Of a stretch of 46,088 nt of DNA, positions 1-9,721 are shown piece by piece (positions within the stretch are counted from its first letter, which is position 1; every line of letters begins with the position of its first letter). The notes under the pieces were generated by a model that was not told the DNA's origin, made no database searches, and was given only the letters and a program-made list of their open reading frames with translations. Source of the DNA: Actinomycetota bacterium (GTDB taxonomy: Bacteria > Actinomycetota > Humimicrobiia > Humimicrobiales > Humimicrobiaceae). The position numbers were made by a program, and so were the translations under genes. The stretch is from the NCBI GenBank assembly GCA_013202875.1, contig JABMRD010000099.1:1-46088 (forward strand), given 5' to 3'.

Positions 1-141
1 AAGGCTATAGAACAAAAGGTTCTAGACCTTGTGATCTTTTATATAATGTAGGTGACTTTTTACCCGTTTCACCTTAAAATAATATTTAATATTTTATGCT
101 TGGAGGAAGTTAAACTGTAAACACCAAGCTTAGATAGTACA
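1..141 (+). mobile_element. 3' end of a second IS481-family element (transposase C-terminus plus right terminal repeat), truncated by window edge
   Basis: Nucleotides 3-77 translate as GYRTKGSRPCDLLYNVGDFLPVSP*, closely matching the C-terminus of the 40.6 kb transposase (GYRTKGSKPCDLLYKCGDYLSISP*). The following sequence ...GCTTGGAGGAA..CTGTAAACACCAAGCTTAGATAGTACA matches the right end of that IS. Confidence 0.85.
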
Positions 142-218
142 TATTACTAAAAGCTATTAATCTTTATAACTTAAAAGAAAGATTTTATACTTATAATTAG
201 AAGTAAATTAATTTAAAA

Positions 219-371
219 ATGGTTTATTTATTTATATTTTTTATTTATTTATTCTGGATAATTTCAATTTTAGGTTATGGCAGTTTATTAAATTATTTTT
301 TTAATTCTGCCAGAATCAGCGAAATTAATGATTTTAAGAATATAAAATTAGCTGTTTTTGATATTAAATGA
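219..371 (+). pseudogene. 50-aa membrane-protein fragment (N-terminal remnant?) overlapping the next start codon
   Basis: ATG at 219 reads MVYLFIFFIYLFWIISILGYGSLLNYFFNSARISEINDFKNIKLAVFDIK*; hydrophobic N-terminus; stop overlaps the next ATG as ATGA. Confidence 0.4.
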
Positions 372-1939
372 TTAAAGATAAAAAAGTAAACGCACGTATT
401 ACAAAAGGGAAAATCAATAATTTTTTAGAATCTAAATGGCTTATTTGGATAATAGTAATTATAGGGATAACAGCCAGGCTACACCAATACTTATTAAACC
501 ACACTTTATGGCTTGACGAAGCTTTTATTGCTATTAATGTTATTAAAAGCAATTTTAAAGAATTGCTTCTTCCTCTTAAGTATTACAGCCAGTCTGCACC
601 GGTATTATTTTTGGAATCAACAAAACTGATAACAAAAATCTATAATAACAGCGAATTTGCTTTCAGGTTGCTGCCATTACTTGCCGGCATTGGCTCTGTC
701 ATAGTTGCTTATTTTTTAGGCAAGAAGTTTTTAAATAAAAAAGCTTTAATTGTGTTTTTAACTCTGATAGCTTTTTCCCGTTACGGGATTTATTATTCTG
801 CTGAACTTAAACAATATTCAATAGAATTTCTTGCAACTATATTAATCCTGATTGTCGTTATCAACGCTTATAACTCAAATTATAATTTAAGGTCATCTTT
901 GATTGCACTAACAGCGGGAGCAATACTTATATTTTGCTCCTATTCATCAATATTCATTATTTTAGGAGTAAGTGCAGCGTTAATAATCGGAATATTTCTT
1001 AAAAAGAAAGAAATCAAAAACAAAAATATCTTATTTCTGGTTTTAACCATAATATGTTGGCTGATAGCTTTTTTAGTTAATTACTTATTTTTTATTAAAG
1101 GTTCTCCAACATCCGCTTATAATACTTATTGGGCAGGTCTTAGTGCTTTTCCGCCAAATCTACCTAAAAGTATAGCTGATTTTTTATGGTTTCCTAAGAC
1201 ATTTTTAAATCTTATTAAAGATCCTTTAGGGCTTGCGTTTCACATCAGCAATATAAATAAAATTCCATATTTTATAATAGTTATACAATATTTTGTTGTA
1301 ATAATCTTTTTTATTACGGGTACCATAAGCCTTATAAAATCAAAAAGCTGGTTTAAATTATCACTTATTTATTTTCCTGTATTTGTTTTATTTATTGCCT
1401 CTTTATCAGGATTTTATCCTTTATACGGTAGGCTTGAATTATTTATCGTGCCCCTTGGCTATTTATTAATTGTTGAAGGGGTGTATTTTTCAACTAAAAT
1501 GTCAAATAAGACCTGGAAGATATTAGGATTTATATTATTGGCAATTTTATTTGCTTTTCCTATTTTTTTTGAAGCTTATAATATTATAAATCCAAAAGTC
1601 AGACATGAAACAAAACCTGCAATTGAATACGTCATAAAAAATTCAAAATCTGGCGATAAAGTATTAATATATCCTTCTGAAGAGCCGGTCTTTTTATATT
1701 ATACTAATTATTATTTTTCTGAATCTGGCAATTTCATTAAACTGGAAAAAAATTATTCCAAAGAAAATGAACAGTATTACGAGGATATTTTTGCTTCTCT
1801 AAAAAATAACAGGATCTGGATAGTTTTCCCATTTGGCACAAGTGAAGAAAAGGATGTTTTAAAAGTTATCAGCGGTTTCCAAATTAAATCAGATGAGTTT
1901 AAAAGCACAGCAAGTATTTATCTCTTTAATCCAAATTAA
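368..1939 (+). CDS. GT39/PMT-like multi-pass membrane glycosyltransferase
   Basis: 523 aa, many TM segments, N-terminal LWLDEA motif typical of the PMT/ArnT-like GT-C fold. Confidence 0.75.
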   Translation: MIKDKKVNARITKGKINNFLESKWLIWIIVIIGITARLHQYLLNHTLWLDEAFIAINVIKSNFKELLLPLKYYSQSAPVLFLESTKLITKIYNNSEFAFRLLPLLAGIGSVIVAYFLGKKFLNKKALIVFLTLIAFSRYGIYYSAELKQYSIEFLATILILIVVINAYNSNYNLRSSLIALTAGAILIFCSYSSIFIILGVSAALIIGIFLKKKEIKNKNILFLVLTIICWLIAFLVNYLFFIKGSPTSAYNTYWAGLSAFPPNLPKSIADFLWFPKTFLNLIKDPLGLAFHISNINKIPYFIIVIQYFVVIIFFITGTISLIKSKSWFKLSLIYFPVFVLFIASLSGFYPLYGRLELFIVPLGYLLIVEGVYFSTKMSNKTWKILGFILLAILFAFPIFFEAYNIINPKVRHETKPAIEYVIKNSKSGDKVLIYPSEEPVFLYYTNYYFSESGNFIKLEKNYSKENEQYYEDIFASLKNNRIWIVFPFGTSEEKDVLKVISGFQIKSDEFKSTASIYLFNPN

Positions 1940-2085
1940 TTTTATCTCTTAAATGAATCAGTTGGGGTCTAGCCATCGCATTCTGAATTTAAAAAAATTA
2001 TAGTTTAATTTTTATTTATTGTTATTAAAATGATTATTATATAAAATTTATTAAAACGCTTTTAACATTCTTATATTTATTCTTA

Positions 2086-3651
2086 ATGGTAAATATTTGT
2101 TTAAAACTTAAAAATAACAAGCTTTTCTGGATTACAATAATAATCTTTATCTTTGCTTTTCTACTTTTTAGACCATATGCATTACAAAGTGGACGTCTAT
2201 TCTATGGAGGCGATGACGAAATGTATTTTGCTCATGCGACTTCTTTAATTTTTTTAGAGTTTCCTGAATATAACAAAGAATATTGGACAGGACCTGGACC
2301 TTATCCAATGGCGAGCATAGGTCCTGCATTAATGGCATTGCCATTTGTTTTTACTTTTTCTTTAATAGATAGAATTGCTGATAATGAAATTATCAGAGAA
2401 AGGAACAGTGAAAGCATTGGGAATAGCTGGGCATTATTTGGATTTGTTATTTCAACTATTTTTTATTTTTATTTAGGAATTCTATTATTATATTTAGGAT
2501 TAAGTTATTTTTTTAATAATAGGATATCTTTTTTAACTATATTATTTATGATTTTATTTCAATATTTTCCATTATATGCTTTTAGAAGACCTGTTTTTTC
2601 ACATATCTATGAATTCTTTTTACAAAGTGCTTTAATTTTTATATTTTTGAAATTATATAAAGAAAAATTTTCAATAATTAGTTTTAAAATAACTATACTT
2701 ATAGGCGTATTGATAGGATTAATTCCTTTAGTAAGATATGGCAATATCTTTATTGCAATTACATGGCAAATAATTTTTTATATTGCCTATAAAAAATTTA
2801 CTAATAAAAAATGGCTGAAGGGATTAATAATTGTTACCGCAATTGCAATTGCACTTATAGCCTTATTTAAAATATACCCTACAATTTATTATGGGTATGA
2901 AGCATATTCTGATAATATTAAAAATTATCTTTTAACTATAAAAAGCCCTTTATTTTATTTAAAAAGAATGTTTCATATATTTTTTTGGATGGATTGGGGA
3001 TTAATTTATACGGCACCTTTTTTAGTAATTAGCCTGTGTGCGGTTTTTTTTATAAGGAAAGAAATAGGTTTTTATATTAAATTAATGCTAATTCCTATTA
3101 TCTTTAATCTATATGGAACGATTATGTGGGGAACTCAAGGTGGATGGTATGGTTATAGATATATAGTGTTCTCCTTAATACCAATATTAATCTTTCCATT
3201 TGCATATTTTTTAAATAATATATTTACTCATAAAAAATATAAATTATATATAATATTGCTTTCATTGATAGCAATATTTCCTATATTGTCAATGCTGTTA
3301 TTTGAGGGTAATAATACTAATTTAACTTTGAAAATTATCAAACAGTATTTTGAAATTACTGATTGGGGTAATAATTTCTATCAAGTAGAAATTTATAAAA
3401 CTTTAATACAAAATCCTATAGGTTTTTTTATTTCTATTTTTAAAGGAGGACCGTTATATCTAATCTACTTAACAGCTCAAATTTTTCATTTAAATAAATT
3501 TTTACCTTTTATTGTTTTGGAAAAGTATCCTGTTTTTAATATCAGGATACTTATTAAGACAATTATTATTTATATTTTTCCGTTTGTTTTATATTTTTTA
3601 TATATTTTAATAACGCAATTAAAAAATAAGAAATTATCAAAAAAAATCTAA
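2086..3651 (+). CDS. Multi-pass membrane protein, GT-C-like
   Basis: 521 aa, many TM segments, acidic GGDDEMYF motif in the first luminal loop. Confidence 0.6.
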   Translation: MVNICLKLKNNKLFWITIIIFIFAFLLFRPYALQSGRLFYGGDDEMYFAHATSLIFLEFPEYNKEYWTGPGPYPMASIGPALMALPFVFTFSLIDRIADNEIIRERNSESIGNSWALFGFVISTIFYFYLGILLLYLGLSYFFNNRISFLTILFMILFQYFPLYAFRRPVFSHIYEFFLQSALIFIFLKLYKEKFSIISFKITILIGVLIGLIPLVRYGNIFIAITWQIIFYIAYKKFTNKKWLKGLIIVTAIAIALIALFKIYPTIYYGYEAYSDNIKNYLLTIKSPLFYLKRMFHIFFWMDWGLIYTAPFLVISLCAVFFIRKEIGFYIKLMLIPIIFNLYGTIMWGTQGGWYGYRYIVFSLIPILIFPFAYFLNNIFTHKKYKLYIILLSLIAIFPILSMLLFEGNNTNLTLKIIKQYFEITDWGNNFYQVEIYKTLIQNPIGFFISIFKGGPLYLIYLTAQIFHLNKFLPFIVLEKYPVFNIRILIKTIIIYIFPFVLYFLYILITQLKNKKLSKKI

Positions 3652-3768
3652 AAATTTATGATAATTTGCAATAATAAAATAAGGACTCATCAGTTGGTTT
3701 TAACTTAGGTGACTTTGTGTCCGGCTTTTGAAGTTGATACCAAATAAGTTCTTATGTAAGATATCATT

Positions 3769-5580
3769 ATGATTAAAAAAATATTTAAATTACTAACCAA
3801 ACAAGAGCGCAAACGTATCTATATGCTTTTTGGAGCCATGGTGATTTCTGGAATTATTGAAGTTGCAGGGGTTGCTTCAATTTTACCTTTTCTGTCTTTG
3901 ATTTCAAATCCAGGTCTTATTCAAAGTAATAGGTATCTTAAATGGCTTTACACATTATTAAATTTTCAAAGCAACAATAGGTTTCTTATTTTAGTAGGGG
4001 CTATAGTTTTAGTTATTTTAATTGTAAGTAATGCTTTGGCCTTATTAATGAGATGGGCACTATCGCGGTTTACCCTTATGAGAACCCATACTATCTCAAG
4101 GAGCCTTTTAATTAATTATTTATACCAGCCATACATATTTTTTCTAAACCATAATACCTCTACGCTTGGAAAAGATATTCTTTTTGAAGTAGGGGAGGTT
4201 GTAGGGGGAGTTATCCTCCCCCTACTTGATATTTTTTCACGGGGGATTGTGGCTCTTTTTATTTTTGCTATGCTTTTAGCAGTTAATCCGCTTCTGGCAC
4301 TTTCTCTAATAGTTGTCTTAGGTGGTGCTAATTTATTTATCTATATAACTGTGAAACAGAAACTCTATAATATAGGTAAGAAGATTTATGATGCTAATAC
4401 TGAGCGATATAAAGCATTAGATGAAGCCTTTGGCGATATAAAGCTGATTAAATTAAGGGGATGTGAGAATTATTTTGTAAACAGTTATTCAAAACCTTCG
4501 GTTGAGATTGCAAAAATTAGTGCAACAAACACAATAGTTACGCAAGCTCCACGCTATATAATGGAAATAATTGTATTCGGAGGGATTATTATTGTTGTAC
4601 TTTATTTATTAGCAACAAGGAAAGGATTTCAGGATTTTTTACCCCTAGTTGGGCTATATGCTTTTGCTATATTACGCTTAATGCCTTCCCTGCAGGCAAT
4701 TTTTGCTTCTGCTACACAGATACGTTTTAGCACTAAGTCAATTGATTCTCTTTATGAAACTATGCGTTCTTTTAATAATGAGCAGCATCTATCTTCTACT
4801 GATAATGAAAAAATAGAGCGGCTTTTATTAAAAAAAGAATTCAGACTTGAAAGCGTTACATTTAGTTATCCAAAAACACATGAGCCTGTTATAAAAGACT
4901 TAAATCTAAAAGCTGCTGTTAATTCTTCTGTCGCACTTGTGGGTGTTACGGGTGCCGGTAAGACTACTATTGCCAATATTATTTTAGGGCTGCTTAAACC
5001 GGATACGGGCAGGATACTTGTAGACGGGATAGAGATTACTGATGAGAATTTATCAAACTGGCAGCGCAATCTCGGATATATTCCTCAGGATATTTATCTT
5101 CAGGATGATACTGTAGCTCGAAATATAGCATTTGGCATACCTGATGATATTATAGATTTGGACGTCGTAGGACATGTTGCAAAAATTGCAAATATTCATA
5201 ATTTCATAGTTGAGCAGCTACCTGAAGGATATCAGACAATTGTTGGAGAGCGGGGAGTGAGGCTAAGCGGAGGTCAGAGGCAGCGAATAGGTATTGCCAG
5301 AGCGCTTTATAACAACCCGGGCGTACTTGTCCTTGATGAGGCTACCAGTGCCCTGGATGGAGCTACTGAGAGAGAAGTTTTTACAGCAATTCAAAATATT
5401 GCTAAAACCAAAACACTTATAATAATTGCCCACCGCCTTACAACTATTAAGGAATGTGATGTCATATATGTTCTAAAGAATGGAAGCATTACTGGAATAG
5501 GTAAATACGATGAGCTAATTGAGACAAATGAGAATTTTAGAAAGATTGCAGGTGTAAAATCACAGGAAGTAAAGAAGTAA
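3769..5580 (+). CDS. ABC transporter, fused permease-ATPase (MsbA/PglK-like glycan flippase)
   Basis: TM domain then ATPase with Walker A GVTGAGKTT, signature LSGGQRQR, Walker B VLVLDEATSALD. Confidence 0.92.
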   Translation: MIKKIFKLLTKQERKRIYMLFGAMVISGIIEVAGVASILPFLSLISNPGLIQSNRYLKWLYTLLNFQSNNRFLILVGAIVLVILIVSNALALLMRWALSRFTLMRTHTISRSLLINYLYQPYIFFLNHNTSTLGKDILFEVGEVVGGVILPLLDIFSRGIVALFIFAMLLAVNPLLALSLIVVLGGANLFIYITVKQKLYNIGKKIYDANTERYKALDEAFGDIKLIKLRGCENYFVNSYSKPSVEIAKISATNTIVTQAPRYIMEIIVFGGIIIVVLYLLATRKGFQDFLPLVGLYAFAILRLMPSLQAIFASATQIRFSTKSIDSLYETMRSFNNEQHLSSTDNEKIERLLLKKEFRLESVTFSYPKTHEPVIKDLNLKAAVNSSVALVGVTGAGKTTIANIILGLLKPDTGRILVDGIEITDENLSNWQRNLGYIPQDIYLQDDTVARNIAFGIPDDIIDLDVVGHVAKIANIHNFIVEQLPEGYQTIVGERGVRLSGGQRQRIGIARALYNNPGVLVLDEATSALDGATEREVFTAIQNIAKTKTLIIIAHRLTTIKECDVIYVLKNGSITGIGKYDELIETNENFRKIAGVKSQEVKK

Positions 5581-5654
5581 AAGTAGTATAATAATCACAT
5601 TTACAAATCATTAATATGAATTTTTATAAAGTATTTATATATTAAGAGGTTAAG

Positions 5655-7187
5655 ATGGATACAAAATCAGCCGGTAAAATACAAAATCTTAATGAGCTTG
5701 CAAAAATAATATCGAACTTAAAAATAACTAATAAAAAGATTGTGCACTGCCACGGTATTTTTGATCTTGTGCATTTAGGACATATACGACATTTCAATCT
5801 GGCTAAAAAAGAGGGAGATGTTCTTGTAGTTACTCTTACAAGGGATAAATATGTAAAAAGGGGCCCCGGTCGTCCGATATTTAACGAAAATCTAAGAGCT
5901 GAAATGCTGGCATCTATATCAATTATTGATTACGTGGCAATAATTGATTTCCCAACCGCTGTTGAAGCTATAAAAATCCTTAAACCTGATTTTTATGTTA
6001 AAGGCTCTGATTATAAAGACAAATCAAAAGATGTTACCGGAATGATTAATGACGAAGAAGAAGCTGTCAGTTCAATTGGGGGAAAACTGATTTTTACTGA
6101 TGATATAACTTTCAGCTCTTCGAACCTTATAAATAATTTCCTGGATGTCTATCCACCGGAGATCTCCAGCTATCTTAAATCAATAAGAGAAAAATATACC
6201 ATTGATGATATATCCGATAAAATAAATTCATTAAAAAAATTAAAAGTAATAGTAATAGGAGACTCAATAATTGACCAGTATCATTACTGTACTCCAATGG
6301 GGAAATCATCCAAGGAACATCTTGTTGCAAATTTATACGACTCTGAAGAAACTTTTGCAGGGGGCAGTCTTGCTACGGCAAACCATATCGCTAATATCTG
6401 CGAAAAAGTTGATTTGCTCACAGTTTTAGGCAGTAAAAATTCATACAAGGACTTTATTTCAGAAAAATTAAATTCTAATGTTGTCCCCATATATTTTGTC
6501 TGGCCCAATGGAGAAACTGTTGTAAAAAGAAGATTTGTCAGTAAAGATTTAAATACAAAATTATTTGAGATATGTTATTTAAAAAGGGAAGATATACCAG
6601 AAAGTGTAGAAGAAAAGATACTGGATAGGTTAGATAAAACCATAAAGAATTATGATTTGGTTGTTGTTAATGATTTTGGACATGGCTTACTGACTAAAAA
6701 CATAATTAAATTAATATGTGAAAAATCAAATTATCTTGCTTTAAATGTCCAGACAAATAGCGCTAATATAGGATTTAACATGGTTACAAAATATCCCAGG
6801 GCAAATTTTGTCTGTATAGATGATTTAGAACTTAGGCTTGCAACCCATGACAGGGTTAGTGATCTTAAAATGCTGGAAAAGAAAACATTTGAGCTTCTAA
6901 ATTGCGAGTACATAATTGCTACAAGAGGGTCGTCAGGTTCTTTAGGGTATTCAACAAAGGAAGGATTTCATGAAAGCCCTACTTTTTCATATAAAGTAGT
7001 TGATGCTATAGGAGCCGGAGATGCTTTTTTTTCTTACGTATCACCTTGCATTGCAGGTGGATTTGATTTAGATTTGACATCTTTTATAGGTAATGCTGTA
7101 GGAACTCTTGCGACACAGATTATTTGCAATAGGGAACCGGTAAGATATGCTGATTTAATGAAATTTATTACAAGGTTATTAAAATGA
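5655..7187 (+). CDS. Bifunctional HldE-like protein in reversed order: N-terminal nucleotidyltransferase, C-terminal PfkB kinase
   Basis: HGIFDLVHLGHIRH (HxGH) motif near the N-terminus; PfkB kinase with VIGDSIIDQY, GGSLATANHIA and DAIGAGDAFF in the C-terminal half. Confidence 0.88.
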   Translation: MDTKSAGKIQNLNELAKIISNLKITNKKIVHCHGIFDLVHLGHIRHFNLAKKEGDVLVVTLTRDKYVKRGPGRPIFNENLRAEMLASISIIDYVAIIDFPTAVEAIKILKPDFYVKGSDYKDKSKDVTGMINDEEEAVSSIGGKLIFTDDITFSSSNLINNFLDVYPPEISSYLKSIREKYTIDDISDKINSLKKLKVIVIGDSIIDQYHYCTPMGKSSKEHLVANLYDSEETFAGGSLATANHIANICEKVDLLTVLGSKNSYKDFISEKLNSNVVPIYFVWPNGETVVKRRFVSKDLNTKLFEICYLKREDIPESVEEKILDRLDKTIKNYDLVVVNDFGHGLLTKNIIKLICEKSNYLALNVQTNSANIGFNMVTKYPRANFVCIDDLELRLATHDRVSDLKMLEKKTFELLNCEYIIATRGSSGSLGYSTKEGFHESPTFSYKVVDAIGAGDAFFSYVSPCIAGGFDLDLTSFIGNAVGTLATQIICNREPVRYADLMKFITRLLK

Positions 7188-7765
7188 AAGAAATAGTAAA
7201 GAAATATTTTGAAGAAATAGTAAAAAATTTATCCGGCATTGCTGCTACTGATTCTGAAAATAAAAAAAGTGATTTCAATCAGGCAATCGCAGATGCAATT
7301 GCTTTGATTAATAAATGTTCAGATTCAGGCAAAAAAATTATGTTTATTGGGAATGGGGCAAGTGCTGCTATTTCAAGCCATATGGCAACTGATTTTTGGA
7401 AAAACGGTGGAATAAAAGCAATTGCTTTTAATGATAGTTCTCTTTTGACTTGCATTAGCAATGATTATGGCTATCAATATGTTTTTGAAAAACCAGTAGA
7501 AATGTTTGCCGAAAAAGGAGACATTTTGATTGCCATAAGCAGTTCCGGAAGGTCCGAAAACATTATAAAAGGGGCCAAAATGGCTCTTTTCAAAGGCTGT
7601 ATACTGATAACATTATCAGGATTTGAAAAGGAAAACCCGCTTCGTTTATTAGGCCATATTAATTTTTATGTTCCAAGTTCATTATATGGTCCGGTTGAAA
7701 TTATTCATCAGGCAATTTGTCATTCTATCATTGATGTTATTATCGAAACAAAAAAGTTAAATTAG
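7184..7765 (+). CDS. SIS-domain protein, divergent GmhA-like phosphosugar isomerase
   Basis: GNGASAAISSHMATDF and ISSSGRSENII motifs; overlaps the upstream gene by ATGA. Confidence 0.82.
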   Translation: MKEIVKKYFEEIVKNLSGIAATDSENKKSDFNQAIADAIALINKCSDSGKKIMFIGNGASAAISSHMATDFWKNGGIKAIAFNDSSLLTCISNDYGYQYVFEKPVEMFAEKGDILIAISSSGRSENIIKGAKMALFKGCILITLSGFEKENPLRLLGHINFYVPSSLYGPVEIIHQAICHSIIDVIIETKKLN

Positions 7766-7772
7766 GAGTTTT

Positions 7773-8765
7773 ATGTCGGAAAAATTCGCAGTAATTGGTA
7801 GCAATTCTTTTTCAGGATCAAATTTTATTGATTATCTTTTAAATAATGATATTGAAGTTACAGGAATAAGCAGGTCATCTGAGCCTGATCCAGTTTTTCT
7901 TCCGTACAAAAAAAATAACAATATTCCTTTATTTAAGTTTTATCAATTAGATTTAAATAAGGATTTAGAAAAAATTGTTAATTTAATAAATGAAATAAAA
8001 CCGGATTATATTGTAAATTTTGCTGCTCAGGGAATGGTTGCAGAAAGCTGGCAGCAACCTGAACACTGGTTTCAGACAAATACTCTTTCCAGTGTAATGC
8101 TTCATGATCAACTTAGAAAATGCAACTTCTTAAAGAAGTATGTTCATGTTTCTACCCCTGAAGTTTACGGCAGTTGCGAAGGTCTAGTTAAAGAAAATAT
8201 AATTTATAATCCAAGTACCCCATATGCAGTTTCACGCGCAGCTGCTGACATGAGTCTCATGAGTTTTTATAAAAACTATGGATTTCCGGTTGTTTTTACA
8301 AGGTCAGCAAATGTATTTGGACCTTGCCAACAGCTTTATAGGATAATTCCAAGAACCATTTTATTTTTTCTTTTAAAGAAAAAACTCCAGTTGCATGGCG
8401 GCGGTCATTCAGCGAGATCTTTTATCCACATTAAAGATGTTGCTGATGGGACTTTGAAAGCAGCAAGACTGGCAAATCCACCCGAAATATTTCATTTTGC
8501 AACATCAAAAAATATATCCATCAGATCTCTTGTTGAAATGATTGCCAAACAACTAAATATATCATTTGAAGATTATGTGGAAGTTGTTGATGAAAGACCG
8601 GGAAAAGATGCGGCATATTTATTAGATAATGCAAAGGCAAAAGAGATTTTAGGTTGGTGCGATAAGATAACTCTTGAGCAAGGCATAGAAGAAACTATAA
8701 GATGGATAAGGGATAACCTTGAAATACTGAAAAAACAAAACTTTGATTATATTCATAAAGTATAA
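7773..8765 (+). CDS. NAD-dependent epimerase/dehydratase, nucleotide-sugar 4,6-dehydratase-like, with YxxxR instead of YxxxK
   Basis: Rossmann start IGSNSFSGSNF, HVSTPEVYG, PSTPYAVSRAAADM, RSFIHIKDVADG. Confidence 0.85.
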   Translation: MSEKFAVIGSNSFSGSNFIDYLLNNDIEVTGISRSSEPDPVFLPYKKNNNIPLFKFYQLDLNKDLEKIVNLINEIKPDYIVNFAAQGMVAESWQQPEHWFQTNTLSSVMLHDQLRKCNFLKKYVHVSTPEVYGSCEGLVKENIIYNPSTPYAVSRAAADMSLMSFYKNYGFPVVFTRSANVFGPCQQLYRIIPRTILFFLLKKKLQLHGGGHSARSFIHIKDVADGTLKAARLANPPEIFHFATSKNISIRSLVEMIAKQLNISFEDYVEVVDERPGKDAAYLLDNAKAKEILGWCDKITLEQGIEETIRWIRDNLEILKKQNFDYIHKV

Positions 8766-8776
8766 GGAGAATTGAA

Positions 8777-9721
8777 ATGCATGTTTTACTGACCGGAGGT
8801 TGCGGATATATCGGAACACTTCTTACTGCCAGATTATTAGAAGAAGGACATAAAGTTACGGTAGTTGATATTATGTGGTTTGGTAATTACTTACCGAAAA
8901 ATAAAAATCTTACGGTAATAAAGCAAGACATAAGGAATATTTCTAATATTCCGATGGATGGCGTAGATACGGTAATTCATCTGGCAAATGTAGCAAATGA
9001 TCCTTGCGGAGAATTAAACTCGAAACTGGCTTGGGAGGTCAATGTTCTTGCAACTATGCAATTAGTAGAAAAAGCAATTCAAAATAAAGTTAAACTGTTT
9101 ATTTATGCAAGTTCAGGAAGCGTATATGGAGTAAAAGAAGAAGCAGATGTCACGGAAGATTTATCATTAGTTCCAATTTCAGATTACAATAAAACAAAAA
9201 TGATAAGTGAGCGGGTTCTTTTGAGTTATAAAGATTTAATAAATATTCTTTGTGTACGGCCTGCTACAGTCTGCGGGTATTCTCCAAGAATGAGGCTCGA
9301 TCTTTCGGTTAACATGTTAACATTTCAGGCTTTGAGCAGGAAAAAAATCACAGTTTTTGGTGGAAGTCAGACAAGGCCCAATATCCATATCAAAGATATG
9401 GTAGAGGTATATATGCATTTTTTAAAAAAGGGAGAAGAGCTGGAAGGTATATATAATGCAGGATTTGAAAATATATCAATAATGGATATTGCAGAAGAAG
9501 TTGCGAAAATTGTTCCTGCAGAAATAATTATTACTGAATCAAATGATCCGCGCTCATATAATTTAAGCTCTAATAAACTCCTTGCAACGGGGTTTAGCCC
9601 TAAATACTCTGTTCTGGATGGTATAAGAGATGTTATAGAAGCGTATGGAGACGGTAAAATTAAAGGTGAAGATAATTGTTACAATATAAAAACAATGGAA
9701 AAGCTTAAAAACTTGTGCTAA
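8777..9721 (+). CDS. NAD-dependent epimerase/dehydratase (extended SDR)
   Basis: TGGCGYIGTLL, YASSGSVYG, YNKTK active site, RPNIHIKDM. Confidence 0.87.
   Translation: MHVLLTGGCGYIGTLLTARLLEEGHKVTVVDIMWFGNYLPKNKNLTVIKQDIRNISNIPMDGVDTVIHLANVANDPCGELNSKLAWEVNVLATMQLVEKAIQNKVKLFIYASSGSVYGVKEEADVTEDLSLVPISDYNKTKMISERVLLSYKDLINILCVRPATVCGYSPRMRLDLSVNMLTFQALSRKKITVFGGSQTRPNIHIKDMVEVYMHFLKKGEELEGIYNAGFENISIMDIAEEVAKIVPAEIIITESNDPRSYNLSSNKLLATGFSPKYSVLDGIRDVIEAYGDGKIKGEDNCYNIKTMEKLKNLC

Noticed and set aside
1940-3768. Shared CAGTTGG-containing motif in the intergenic regions after the first two genes
   Set aside because: Similarity limited to a few bases and not extended in context; not distinguishable from chance.
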